Below, one piece after another: positions 54,733-64,000 of a DNA stretch of 64,000 nucleotides. Origin of the DNA: Russula earlei (lineage: Eukaryota > Basidiomycota > Agaricomycetes > Russulales > Russulaceae). The notes beneath the pieces were generated by a model, which was given only the letters and a program-made list of their open reading frames with translations, was not told the origin of the DNA and did no database searches. A program made the translations under genes and the position numbers. Position 1 is the first letter of the stretch. The number at the start of each line of letters is the position of its first letter. The stretch spans positions 62,001 through 126,000 of the forward strand of contig JAGFNK010000010.1 of assembly GCA_025769875.1 (NCBI GenBank), in the 5' to 3' direction.

Positions 54733-56258
54733 GTATGCAATCAGGAATGCTGCCAAATATTGAAAGTATGGCTGCAATACAGGTGTGCGAATTTTCCATA
54801 AGGGGAAGGGTAGACTGGTAGGAAGAGAATGAGAAGGGAGGACAAGGACACGAGACCCTGATACTCCTATTTGCGAGTTTTCCTCCAAGACGAGGACTCT
54901 ATATATGGAGATGCTCTAATAGTTTTGCGAGCCGGTGGCTAAGAAAAAAAAGGACGCAAGTCTAGCTAACAGAAAAAGAAAGAAGGAACTAATTGTGCAC
55001 AAGTAAAATCGAAGTCAGAGGAGACGACTATGATGCACGGGAAAGGACTCGGAGAGGCTACTGGACTGTGGAACGAGGTAACCGTGACGAGGGGCAGTAG
55101 TGTCGCGCGGGGATCTTCGGCCGCTTTGGGTTTGTCTCGGATGTGTTGGATGAGGGGGTCGAGAGTGCTCGAGGAAAGAAAGCGTGGGCAGTTGAGGTAG
55201 AGGTGCTCGGACACAACGGGCAGGAGGAAAAAATGGTCCGGTCCGTAGACACCGCTTAAATCTGTAGACACCATAGACACCACCGTAGTTGCCGTTTCGT
55301 CGAATGAGTCAAATCTAATGTCACTACCACTTGGTTAAGCGACAGTAACGAGAGATTCGACTCATTCCTAGTACAAGGTTCTACTGGTGCTTTCCGTTAA
55401 ACATGAGCCATCAGTTCTCTGATCCCATCAAACCCACAATCTCCTCGCGTTTACCTCGTTCGCGGCCCCCATTAACTTGTGTATCAAGCCACTGATCCTC
55501 TGAAGCGGCGCGTGCTTGATTCGCCTGTGACAGTTGGTGCTAAAAGCAGAGAACAATTATCAACCGGTGACCTCCCTGTGCCTCTAAAGTCGTTGTCGAA
55601 CAGCTACAGGGAGATCAGAGAGCTGTCATGCAGTGATGAAATTGTTCAATGCCTTCTGGAAAAGGTCCAAGCAACCCCTCCAAGATAATTTCTCCAAGTG
55701 CAGGTATGACTTCGGTTACGCTTTCTCCGTCAAGAGCGCAGGATCCGCTCCACGAATGGGACGGAATCCTTGCGTACAATCAGAGTCTTCAGAGTAGTGA
55801 ATGGGCGTAAAAGTTCTAGCCATTGAGTGTTCTCCACCCCATCCGTCAAACGATGTTCATGATCACTAGACTGCCAGTGCCAGATACAGAGAAGTTTCAA
55901 GTTGGAGAGGGAGTGCAAGGTCGAGGTGCATTCTGTTTAACTCCAATGCTGAAACCTGCCAATCTAGCTCTGTACATGGGATCGTCAACGAGAGGTATAT
56001 AATTTGATCTGTTTCCTTGACGGCTGTGGGTGTCATCTCGGCTGAGTGACTGTAAAAGTCAACCTCTGCACGATCGAGTGCTGTGTGCCAGTTCTCTTCC
56101 GGCTCTAGGTGTGAAACTAGAGGACAAAAACTAGCATGCTGGTAGTCCTAGCCACACTAGTACTCCCTCTCTCCATCATTGTATTCATCTCTAGTTGCAA
56201 TCTACTATTTAATTGCGTACCTAGCAACACAAGGCTTATGTTTGGGGGAAAGGGGGCA
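54733..56258. other. Gene-poor region with a probable F-box/LRR remnant
   Basis: No intact gene. On the minus strand at 55730-55918 the reading LSNLKLLCIWHW and WLELLRPFTTLKTLIVRKDS resembles the C-terminal leucine-rich part of the many basidiomycete F-box proteins, but no F-box or longer frame accompanies it. The 105-codon minus frame at 54966-55283 has no known features. Confidence 0.4.
55730..55918 (-). pseudogene. F-box/LRR-type protein remnant
   Basis: The short frame carries the pattern QWLELLRPFTTLKTLIV followed by VPFVERIL, common in Agaricomycete F-box-like proteins (a WLELLRPF motif before an aromatic-free LRR). Flanking frames are closed. It is probably a fragment. Confidence 0.35.
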
Positions 56259-56858
56259 TCACATCCGTAGCTTCCGCTCCATATCTGCATGAATGTCCAT
56301 GGGTGGATTGCCTTCAAGGTCTGGAAACGGCAGTAAATTAGCCATTGAAAGATACACATTGAGGGAAAGACACACGAAAGAAGTCAGTAACGTCGAGGGT
56401 TTCATCGCGTCCTTCGAGGATATCAAGATGAATGTTGGATTGGGGCATGGCGGGCATGTGCGGGTCCTATACAGCAAAAGTCCAATGAATCCATTATCAT
56501 GATATAAAGTAGCTCAAGGACCGACATAGGATACGACCTTGCGCTCCATGAGCTGGCGGATTGGTGCATGCAACCCATAGATGTTGCGATGCATGGTCAG
56601 TTTGAGGTTGCGCTGGGTATCATCCCACTATTGTGTGGTGGGGCGGGGTCTGCTCAGCGGGGTGACGGTACGTGGTAGAGAACAACACACCTTCTCAAGT
56701 CGCTCCTGCAGGGGATTCGTCGACTTGATTTCGTCGGCGAGACTGCGTGGGCCATACTTGAGTGTGTCATGAAGGCCGAGAGAATTGGCGGTGTCAGAAA
56801 TAGATGCCTTTACGGGTGCCTTTGCGGGGACGATGCGAAGAGAAGGTTCCTGGTGCAT
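56259..56858 (-). CDS. UMP1: Proteasome maturation factor Ump1
   Basis: Chaperone for assembly of the 20S proteasome, degraded once the particle is complete. Conserved blocks in order: LHDTLKYGPRSLADEIKS, NPLQERLEK, then after an intron WDDTQRNLKLTMHRNIYGLH and APIRQLMERKVVSY, then DPHMPAMPQSNIHLDILEGR and DETLDVTDFF, then HLEGNPPMDIHADMERKLRM before TGA at 56259. Introns are GT-AG (donors gtgtgt, gtcggt, gtgtgt). With the ATG at 56858 the protein starts MHQEPSLR; an alternative ATG at 56908-56910 followed directly by an intron (gtctgt...gcaccag) would give MEPSLRIV, which looks more like related proteins. Divergent from the GID1-like gene. Confidence 0.88.
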
Positions 56859-57076
56859 TGGATGAGGAACGACAACGATGAGAGATAAGAGAATGTGCTT
56901 TACAGACCATGGTCGAGCTAGTGAAAACGGTACGCGCGTCGGCTGCTCTGGGGACGGACATCCAAATGGGGAAGGATACGCGGATGAGCGCGGCCATGAT
57001 GACCATCGCCTGAGCTGAGCCTGCACCAAAGCCAAAGACAATGATGGCAGCCAGGCCAACTAATCGTTCATCCAGC

Positions 57077-59673
57077 ATGTCTATCCCGAGACCTCCACTA
57101 CCTTCACTCGAGGATATAATGTCCTCAGTATCGCCAGCGAACCCTCGCACCATCTCCCCCACTATATCTGCACATCGCCAGCAATCCGTCTCTTCTCTCT
57201 CTGGTGCTACATCCTCTCGTTCAATCACATTTCCTCGCATCATTCGCGCCAACAACACCTCTGGCAGTCCTCCGGCGCAGTTGTCCAACCCGTCTCGGAC
57301 AGATGTCGCGTGCACTCCCCCTCTCTCTAATTCCCCCACTCGCACTCGACGCCCCAGTGCAGGGCCATTGGGTCTTCGTTCAACCACCTTGCACCGCCCA
57401 GGGTCTCACACCCACACCACTCTCACTTCTCCCCACCTGGCCTTTCATCAGAGCCCTCCTCCCTTCCCACGGCCAGCGTATCTCGAGCATTCATCCCTTC
57501 GTCATCTCCTTCAGACCGAGCTCCCCCCCAATCTACCTCCTTCACGCTATACGCAGTCCACTATCTATCCATTTGCACCCCGTCATCTGCACACTTCAGT
57601 CACCCCTGCTCTCATGGACGACAGCGACGTCGAGAGTACTACGGCCAGTCCACCCCCCCCTGGGCTTCCTCCCTCACCACCGGCTTCTGCCACTGCAAGG
57701 GCCCCGAGCGAAAATGTTACTCTGGTCAGCAGTAGCCCTGTGTTCAGACTGCCTACCCGCTGGAGCGAACAGGATCGTCATACGTATCTGAGCGTGTCGG
57801 CAGACGGTAGGGAACTCACCTACCACGGTTAGAAACCTTTCATTCCTTGTTGATAAATCTAGTTCTCATCTTGTCCATCTTGTCCTATCAGGGGGAAGCT
57901 TCCAGAGTAAGATGTCAACATCTTTGAAGGTCCATGTCCCTGACACTGTCTAGATGGTGGTTCCACAGACAATGCCGCTATGGCCCGCACCAATCACCCA
58001 ATTCCTCCCGCTTGTGGCATCTATTACTACGAGATAGAAATTTTAAGCAAAACACCAAAAGCGTGAGCTCTTTTTTTTCTGCTGCATATTACCATCATGT
58101 CAACATTTTTGTCAGTCATATAAGCATTGGGTATTGATGTTTCTCCTTTCTATCTTACCTTGAATGACCTCTCGTTCTCCAAGGTTCGCTGCCGGAGACA
58201 CTCGCCTCAACAAGCTTCCTGGCTGGGAGAAAAACTCATGGGGCTACCATGGCGATGACGGTTACTCATTCTCCGCAGAAAAGGCGGGGAATACTTATGG
58301 GCCCACGTTTGGCGGTATCTACACGTTATGCTATTCCTCTGACGGTTGCTGGTCTAACACATTTCAAGGTGGGGATACTGTTGGTGCCGGCATTGACTTC
58401 AGCCAGAATCGTGCCTTTTTCACCAAGAACGGCGCCCTCATTGGTATTGCGATTATCTGGCCACCCTAACGCAATGTTCATCCAATTTCTCTACAGGGAT
58501 GGTCTTTGAACATGTTGCATGCGATGTCCAAGTATTTCCATCCGTCGGGTTGCGGCATTCCAACGAACATGTTCGAGTCAATTTCGGGCACACCACCTTC
58601 AAATATGATATCGATGATCACGCGCAACAGCGTCGCGATACCGTGTGGGCCACTATCCAGAACAGAACCCTCGATTGGCGCATCCTTGATCCAGGGCGGG
58701 ATGGTACCAGTGTTCACACCTCACGGGCCGATGCAGATGGTACATCGCGCACCACCATGGAAGATGAGGGGCGCGACGAAGCTGCGCGTCTTGTGCTGAA
58801 CTATCTTATTCATCACGGATACGCCAAGACAGCAGAGGCGTTGCAGATTCAGCTAGATCGTGTTGCCTCCCCTGCGCTGCCTGTACCGCCGCCTGCGTCT
58901 GCATTGGCTCCCGCGTCTGACGTCGACTCACCGATGTTATCTGCGGAACGTGTGAATGAGAGTGGGGAGCCTAATATGCTCGAACAACGCCTCGCGATTG
59001 TGCGTGCCGTCCGAAGAGGCAATATAGATGGTGCGCTCGACGACCTCAAGCAGCGTTTCCCAAATGTGCTGGACCGCGATGGAGGTATGATGCGGCTCAA
59101 GCTGCGTTGCCGCCAGTTCGTTGAACTCGTCAACGCCGCTGCCGAAGCGAAGCGCGCTCTTTCCACTGCGGCTTCTTCCTCACACAACGGAGCTGAGGAT
59201 GTGGATGCTATGGATGTGGACGATGATTCACCGGCGCAAGCAGCGCTCAAGGCGGCTCTGGAATATGGCCGTGCATTGCGGGCAGAGTACAAGAAGGAAG
59301 AAGCTGAGCGTTCGGATGTCCACGCGCTGTTAGAACGTACGTGGAGTGTCATCGCGTACCACTTTCCGGTTGAGGTTGGAGGAGAAGTTGGTCGATGGGC
59401 AGGACAGGATGCTCGGGATATCCTCGCTGGAGAAGTCAACCAGGTCATTCTAGGTGGGCAATCGCATTGTACCGTTTTTGTCAGCCGTGTTCATGACACT
59501 CGTTTTCTTTTTTTTTGGTTTCGTGTTGTGGTTTCGTAGAATCGCAAGGATTCCCCCGGCGACCGGCCCTCGAGCGTATATACCGCCAGACCGGCGCGTG
59601 CTTAGTCCAGCTTGGCTTCCTCGGTGTCGGCGCAGCGGTCTTCGCGGATCTGCAACGTGAGCTATTGGATTAG
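57077..59673 (+). CDS. GID1: RanBP9/GID1-type SPRY-LisH-CTLH protein
   Basis: Scaffold of the GID/CTLH E3 ubiquitin ligase, which in yeast degrades gluconeogenic enzymes. The Pro/Ser-rich N-terminus (MSIPRPPLPSLEDIMSSVSP) precedes the SPRY domain: TRWSEQDRHTYLSVSADGRE, TNHPIPPACGIYYYEIEILS, HISIGFAAGDTRLNKLPGWE, NSWGYHGDDGYSFSAEKAG, GDTVGAGIDFSQNRAFFTKN, HSNEHVRVNFG. Then LisH (ARLVLNYLIHHGYAKTAEAL), CTLH (RLAIVRAVRRGNIDGALDDL) and CRA (LRCRQFVELVNAA, AALEYGRALRAEYKKEEA) follow, ending LGVGAAVFADLQRELLD. Two 15-nt exons (57892-57906, 58116-58130) are needed. An in-frame ATG at 57041 is an alternative start. Confidence 0.9.
57892..57906 (+). other. 15-nt micro-exon 1 in the GID1-like gene
   Basis: Reads tcctatcag|GGGGAAGCTTCCAGA|gtaagatg. 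It links YHG to NGGSTDNAAMARTNH with frame kept. Both splice ends are canonical. Confidence 0.7.
58116..58130 (+). other. 15-nt micro-exon 2 in the GID1-like gene
   Basis: Reads tttgtcag|TCATATAAGCATTGG|gtattgatg. It supplies HISIG between KTPKA and FAAGDTRL, the conserved SPRY strand, so it is strongly supported. Confidence 0.85.
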
Positions 59674-60239
59674 CGCTGTACTCGTTCGCGATGCAGCGGA
59701 GCCCGCAATTCTGGTATGGTAAAACCCTCCCCACTCATGTGTACTTTTCTTATTGTAGGCGTATGCATTTGCTTGCATACCTTGCAGGTGGGATGGCCTC
59801 ACGCCGTCGTCTAAATTGTCTTTTATCTCTCTGGTGAAGGAGACAGGTATTGTAGGATAGATAATGTATACCTGGCTAGCGTGGGGGGGTTCGCACTCCA
59901 TTGCGTGCTAACCTTTGAATCTGACTCCATTGAATGATGCTTGCGTGGACGGGTTTCTACTAAGAATATTGGCTCTCGCTCTTGGCCTGTTGTAAGCAGG
60001 GATACTATTACCAACCCAGAAATCGGTCATTTTACTAAAGTACCTAGCAATCGGTCAGTCACACAGATAGTTTTGAAAGCTGCGGACAAACAATCTAAGA
60101 TCGAGTTAGAGCAGCGTCTCGGCCGTGCGTATGTGTATACATGAGCGTAACAGTGTGTTGAGAAATTGTAAACCTTGTAAAATGGAGCGGGACGGAGGTG
60201 AGGTGCAGGTTGATGATATAAAGATACAACGGCGCAATG
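59674..60239. other. Convergent intergenic region
   Basis: Between the 3' ends of the GID1-like gene (plus) and ISA1 (minus). No open frame with family features; presumably 3' UTRs. Confidence 0.35.
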
Positions 60240-60934
60240 CTATGTCTTTACGGTGAACGACTCGCCACATCCACAAGCATCCGTAACATTGGGGTTCTTG
60301 AATACAAATTTTGAACTAATTCGCGCCGTTGAGTGATCGGACAGGCTCGACCGGGAATGTGGTAGGACGTACCTGAGCGCGTCCTCGTGCCAGTCCATCT
60401 CGCTTCCGATGATCGAAAAGAGCGCTTTGCTGTCTATGACGACCTTGACGCCGTTTTGCTCTACCGTTTCGTCAAACTTTGCGGGACGGTCTACGTATTC
60501 GAGATGATAGGATAAACCGGCACAGCCCTTGTTGCGGACTCCGATGCGGACGAGCTGAGGGGTCGGACTGCTCATCAGGATTCGCAAACGGTCCACGGCG
60601 AGGGGCGTCTTCACGTAACAGAAAAGGAAATGGTCAGAGAGGAGGCAAAGGGGACTTTTGGCGGGGATGGAGCATTCGGTGGTGGGTGGGACGACACGAC
60701 GCTTACGAGAGTGAGGGCTGCTTTCTGCGCGCGGATTGTGGGCTTTGGGCGCGTCGCCTTGGGAGCCGGAGGGGGACGAGCGGCGGTTTGCGGAGAGGCG
60801 GCATCGGGAGTTAAGGGAGCGTTGGAAGTCGGGGCGAGGACGGGGGGCGAATCGTGCAGGGGAGGTTGTGGATGATCGGGGACGATTCGGGTCGGCGTGG
60901 CGGAGCTGCGAGATGATGACCAAGCGGACATCAT
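60240..60934 (-). CDS. ISA1: Mitochondrial iron-sulfur assembly protein Isa1 (IscA family)
   Basis: A-type carrier in mitochondrial 4Fe-4S cluster assembly. The Pro/Arg-rich N-terminal stretch (MMSAWSSSRSSATPTRIVPD) suits a mitochondrial targeting segment. The IscA domain follows after an intron: TPLAVDRLRILMSSPTPQL, VRIGVRNKGCAGLSYHLEYV with the first metal-binding Cys, FDETVEQNGVKVVIDSKAL, FSIIGSEMDWHEDAL, then across a second intron SSKFVFKNPNVTDACGCGES with the C-x-C pair, ending FTVKT. All three cysteines are present. An upstream in-frame ATG at 61039 would add an Arg-rich stretch (MASSSMSMARFQATHRMPRT) that also looks like a presequence; the choice is open. Confidence 0.87.
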
Positions 60935-61216
60935 GGCGCGGCGACGACAAGCATACGATAGACAGATTGAATGGGTGGCGGTCCTGGGCATCCGGTGAGT
61001 AGCTTGGAAGCGCGCCATGGACATGGAGGACGAAGCCATCGTGGTAGGTGGTCGAGTCGAATCCAACCAATCGCCGTTATTGGTTTTGATACAGTCACGT
61101 GCGCTCGTGATCGTGAGCAAAATTAACCGAGTTTGGAGAGAAAAGGCTGTAGCAGGAGAAGAGCAGAGCGTCAACGGATCGGGATACGGGTGATATGAGG
61201 TATAACGCACCTCGCA

Positions 61217-62586
61217 ATGGTGATCTTGACAACTGCTTCGGTATTCCTCCCAAATCTGACCCTGCGCTATATAGGTATTTATTAACAGCCAGAAATTCGC
61301 CTGGTAAGTCCTCGCCTCGCCTTCCTTGCGCGCGCCCTCGCTAAGGACCCCGCACTCAGCGAATCCTGTATCAAGGGCCACCGCTCCTCGTCGTGCACTC
61401 ACACAGAGAGACCTTTGTACGAAATAAAGAAGAAAGGACGACCTGTCTCTCAGTGCGATCGTTGTCGCCAGCTGCGTAACACCAAAAGGGTGCATTCGAA
61501 GTGCACTTGCTCGGAAGGATCCTCTTCCAAAACGCGAGAAGCCACTGACAAAGTATTCGGAACGAAACGTCTGTCTTTCCCCTGGCCTTCGGCACGATTA
61601 CTTCTCATGACCCGCCGTCCTCAGAAAAGCGTTATATTCCTATCGTCCCCGCTCTACCTAACGGACTCAAGGACGCCTTTAGCTCCTCAGACACGATCCC
61701 GATTGCCCCAGCTCACCCGCGCCAGAAAGGTATACATATCTCTTGTCCCGCATATCCATCTTAACCCTCGTCCGTCTGTTCCGTAGTGTCCTCCCTGCTG
61801 AACCCTTGTCAATGCGACGACGTATGGAACTGCGGGTGCAGAACCCCCACGGCAGCAGGAACTCTATACGCTAATAGCGAATTTGCCTCTGCCGAAGATC
61901 CTTCCTCCAATGGCAATAATAGCTCCACTAACAGTGATGGTCTCCAAACACTTGCACGCGCAGCCGCCGCGGTTCTCTTCTCATCGCCTCTAAGCCCTCA
62001 GCCCCCACCTACACAAATTGCCTCATTCACGGAAACGGACGAAGATGTTTCCCCGTGTCCATCCTGCCGTCCCTCGGACGTGGCCACGACCACCGCCTCT
62101 TCCTCTGCGTCGACCCCAACACCCGCACTCGATCTCCCCCCCCTAGTCTTTCCCGATATTACCAGTCCTATCCCCGTGGTTCCACCGTTCAGCACTTTCA
62201 CTACGCTCGCCGGCTCCGGCTGCACGTGCGGGTTGACCTGCCAGTGCCCTGACTGCGCCACTCACCATCCCCGTTCCGGTGTGGACAGCAGTGGCGCGCG
62301 GGATTGCACGAACTGCGTTGACCAGACGCTGCGCGTGATCGACCGGAGCGTCAACTCGGGCTTCCACATAAAATCACCTGTGTTGGAGAAGTTCTTTGCG
62401 GTCGCGGAGCGAGTACCGCCGCCTCCTACTGCGGGAGGCAAGCCGGTGGAACTTCCAAAGCTTTGCTGCGGAGGTTCGTGCGGCTGCGGAGGTGCCTGTG
62501 GTTGCAGTGGTGACTGCAGCGGTTGCTCTCAGCACGTGGAAGATGCATGCACGCACCCACTCAACGATTCCATTTCTGTACAGTAG
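61217..62586 (+). CDS. Copper-fist transcription factor
   Basis: Copper-sensing DNA-binding regulator of the Ace1/Mac1/Cuf1 class. The ATG at 61217-61219 forms a 3-nt coding exon followed at once by an intron; a 29-nt exon (61275-61303) codes VFINSQKFA plus part of Cys, and the third exon completes ESCIKGHRSSSCTHTERPLY and EIKKKGRPVSQCDRCRQLRN with TKRVHSKCTC. These contain the KGHR and (K/R)GRP motifs and the zinc-binding cysteines of the copper fist. Later exons give RYIPIVPALPNGLKDAF and SSLLNPCQCDDVWNCGC, a Ser/Pro-rich middle, and a Cys cluster near the end (CCGGSCGCGGACGC, CSGDCSGC) typical of copper-binding regulatory regions. Stop at 62584-62586. Confidence 0.9.
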
Positions 62587-62972
62587 GTCCTCCCGTGACG
62601 TTACGTTGTGATGCGTCTCAACCGGTTTCGGTTTTACATACACACCATGCTTCAGTTCTCGACTTATTTGTCTTACCTATTCCCTTCCGCTGTATGATTA
62701 TGGTTTCCCCTCGGTCGTTACATGAACCTTTCATATATTTATAACATGCCGTAGTATTCACGCCGCATATACCGCGGCAGGACACCATCTCCTGCATCAC
62801 CCTTTAAATAACCCGCAAGATCATTGTATGTTACCCTGGGATGATATACGTACATCGCGTGTGATCACCGACTGCAAAGCGAAAAAACGCCGCAAAATGA
62901 TGCACAAGGGAATATGGTGATATGTTGAGAGAACGATTAAGAAGGGGACACAGTGCAGGTATGCATCACGCT
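62587..62972. other. Convergent intergenic region
   Basis: Between the copper-fist gene and the E2 gene. Only short frames. Presumably 3' UTRs of both. Confidence 0.35.
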
Positions 62973-64000
62973 CTACACGCTGTTCGACACGGTTAGTGGG
63001 TGATATGAGCCAAATAAACCACCGGGTACGAACGTATCATCTAGAGTGGGTCGATGGAATCCACATGAGGGCCAAAGAAAAGGATTATCGGAGCTCACCG
63101 TGATAGATAAAGCGCGTCTTGAAAATGTTTAGATGCGATCAGCATTACCACTACGCGAGCATACGTGTATATATGTACTCGCCTTCTTTGGATTATCAGG
63201 AGCTGTTCGGACGTAGTCGTCGTTACCTTCGGGCCTGCGATCTATGAGCATGGTCGATAGGACCCGGAGGGTAGCCGAGGCTCACAATTCCTTCTTCTGC
63301 AGAGACGGAACGAAAGGACGTCCACAAACGAGCGACAACTGGATGGCCGAGACGCACCTTGCACGAGGCGAGCATGCTCTGGATCGTGATGCAGATCGCC
63401 ATCACGCTCAAAGTGGGGGACCAATCGTCGCCGAGAATGGAAGCGCATATCTGGCCCACAAACGCAAAGCGTCAGAGCGCGAGCGGGGAGGCCCGGCCAT
63501 GGCCGAGGATGATTATCGAGCGACGTACGTGGCCGTTCGTGTAGACGTGCTTCGAGCGGGATGCTCACAACGTGAGTTTTTTTTTTTTTTGGTGGCGGCA
63601 GGACTGGCTCAAGGGGGACGGGAAGACGTACGGGGTGCACCGGCGGCTTGACCTTATCGGAAACGACGAACTGGACCGCGGGAGACTTGAACGGATACTC
63701 TGTATCGAACCTGACCATGAGGTGAAATATTTCATTCTGGACATTCGCGAACGCCGCAAGGGGAGGGGAGGAGGAAAGACGTTGGCACGGAGGGAGGGGG
63801 AGCGCGTGATTGCAATGCAGCAAATCAGCGGGTGGAAGGAAGGGGGAGGTGGCCTCGAAAAAAAAAAGCGCACTTTGTACAAACTTTCCCCGAGGACCTC
63901 TAACGAGAAATACCACGTCTTGAGGTCTTCGGCTTGGAGCAGCTGGATACCTGTCCGCAACGGGTTGGCGCTCGGGTTGGAGGTCTCACTGGGGCGAGGG
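62973..64000 (-). CDS. UBE2W-type ubiquitin-conjugating enzyme, 5' end outside window
   Basis: E2 enzyme of the UBE2W/Ubc16 group, which can add ubiquitin to protein N-termini. The visible exons join as TGIQLLQAEDLKTWYFSLEV, GESLYK, NEIFHLMVRFDTEYPFKSPA, VQFVVSDKVKPPVHP, HVYTNGH (21-nt exon), ICASILGDDWSPTLSVMAIC with the active-site Cys in NGHIC, TIQSMLASCK, KKEL (11-nt exon), PEGNDDYVRTAPDNPKK, TRFIYHDDT and an extended tail ending VSNSV (stop 62973-62975). The order and the YHDDT end match UBE2W. One intron (63118-63182) has a GC donor (AAG|gcgagt). The N-terminal exons lie beyond 64000. Confidence 0.88.
63118..63182 (-). other. GC-AG intron in the E2 gene
   Basis: Minus-strand exon ...CCAAAGAAG is followed by gcgagtac, and the intron ends ttttcaag before ACGCGCTTTATC. 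The join PKK-TRFIYHDDT is conserved in the family; no nearby GT donor preserves it. Confidence 0.7.
63286..63296 (-). other. 11-nt micro-exon in the E2 gene
   Basis: On the minus strand: ctctgcag|AAGAAGGAATT|gtgagcct. It gives K-K-E-L between SCK and PEGNDDYVRTAP, in the place where UBE2W proteins have SCKEKRRP. Confidence 0.7.
63529..63549 (-). other. 21-nt micro-exon in the E2 gene
   Basis: On the minus strand an exon coding H-V-Y-T-N-G-H lies between gctcgaag and gtacgtcg. It carries most of the HVYTNGHIC active-site signature, so it must be included. Confidence 0.85.

Noticed and set aside
54966..55283. 105-codon minus-strand frame
   Set aside because: No domain, no splice partner and no signal peptide; probably chance.
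1..64000. CRISPR arrays, operons, riboswitches, bacterial features
   Set aside because: The window is intron-rich eukaryotic nuclear DNA; no regularly spaced identical short repeats or bacterial signals were seen.

Overview
The window looks like nuclear DNA of a filamentous basidiomycete, most likely an agaricomycete. Genes carry many short GT-AG introns of about 45-90 nt, the protein families are basidiomycete-like (copper-fist factor, HMG-box factor, MFAP1 with a zinc knuckle), and fungal Copia elements are present. I cannot place it to genus. Gene models below were built by hand, joining frames across introns and checking them against conserved family motifs.

Left gene-dense block (1-28.4 kb): ribosomal protein eS29/uS14, RNA polymerase II subunit RPB4, a Puf4-type PUF protein, an UVRAG/Atg14/Vps38-type PI3-kinase subunit, an unrecognised protein with a central helical region, a stand-alone cullin N-terminal repeat protein, a BTB/POZ protein, TRAPP subunit Trs31/TRAPPC5, a multiply frameshifted class 1A dihydroorotate dehydrogenase, an HMG-box factor, spliceosomal MFAP1, an FAD-dependent amine-oxidase-like protein and an NmrA-like protein with one frameshift.

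Transposon island (28.5-54.1 kb): a very young, internally deleted Copia element with identical 250-bp LTRs and target-site duplication (TSD) AGTAT; a 3'-truncated Copia on the minus strand; solo LTRs of three families, one nested in another with its empty site visible in a second copy; a MULE-type transposase relic with introns; long inverted repeats; several tandem repeats; and a nearly full-length but mutated 5.2-kb Copia with TSD CACTG.

Right gene block (54.2-64 kb): a small putative secreted protein, an F-box/LRR-like remnant, proteasome assembly factor UMP1, a RanBP9/GID1-type SPRY-LisH-CTLH protein, mitochondrial Fe-S assembly protein ISA1, a copper-fist transcription factor and a UBE2W-type ubiquitin-conjugating enzyme running off the right edge.

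The genes are mostly independent housekeeping functions. The right block and the cullin-like gene have a ubiquitin-proteasome flavour, but nothing shows they are co-regulated.

Most unusual features: (1) all three Copia LTR types, though divergent in sequence, carry the same ordered set of two long hairpins alternating with two short CTAT/ATAG-type palindromes, with hairpin stems that differ by compensating bases; (2) gene structure with micro-exons of 7, 11, 15, 15 and 21 nt, three GC-AG introns, and introns placed directly after the start ATG; (3) a cullin N-terminal domain without the rest of a cullin.
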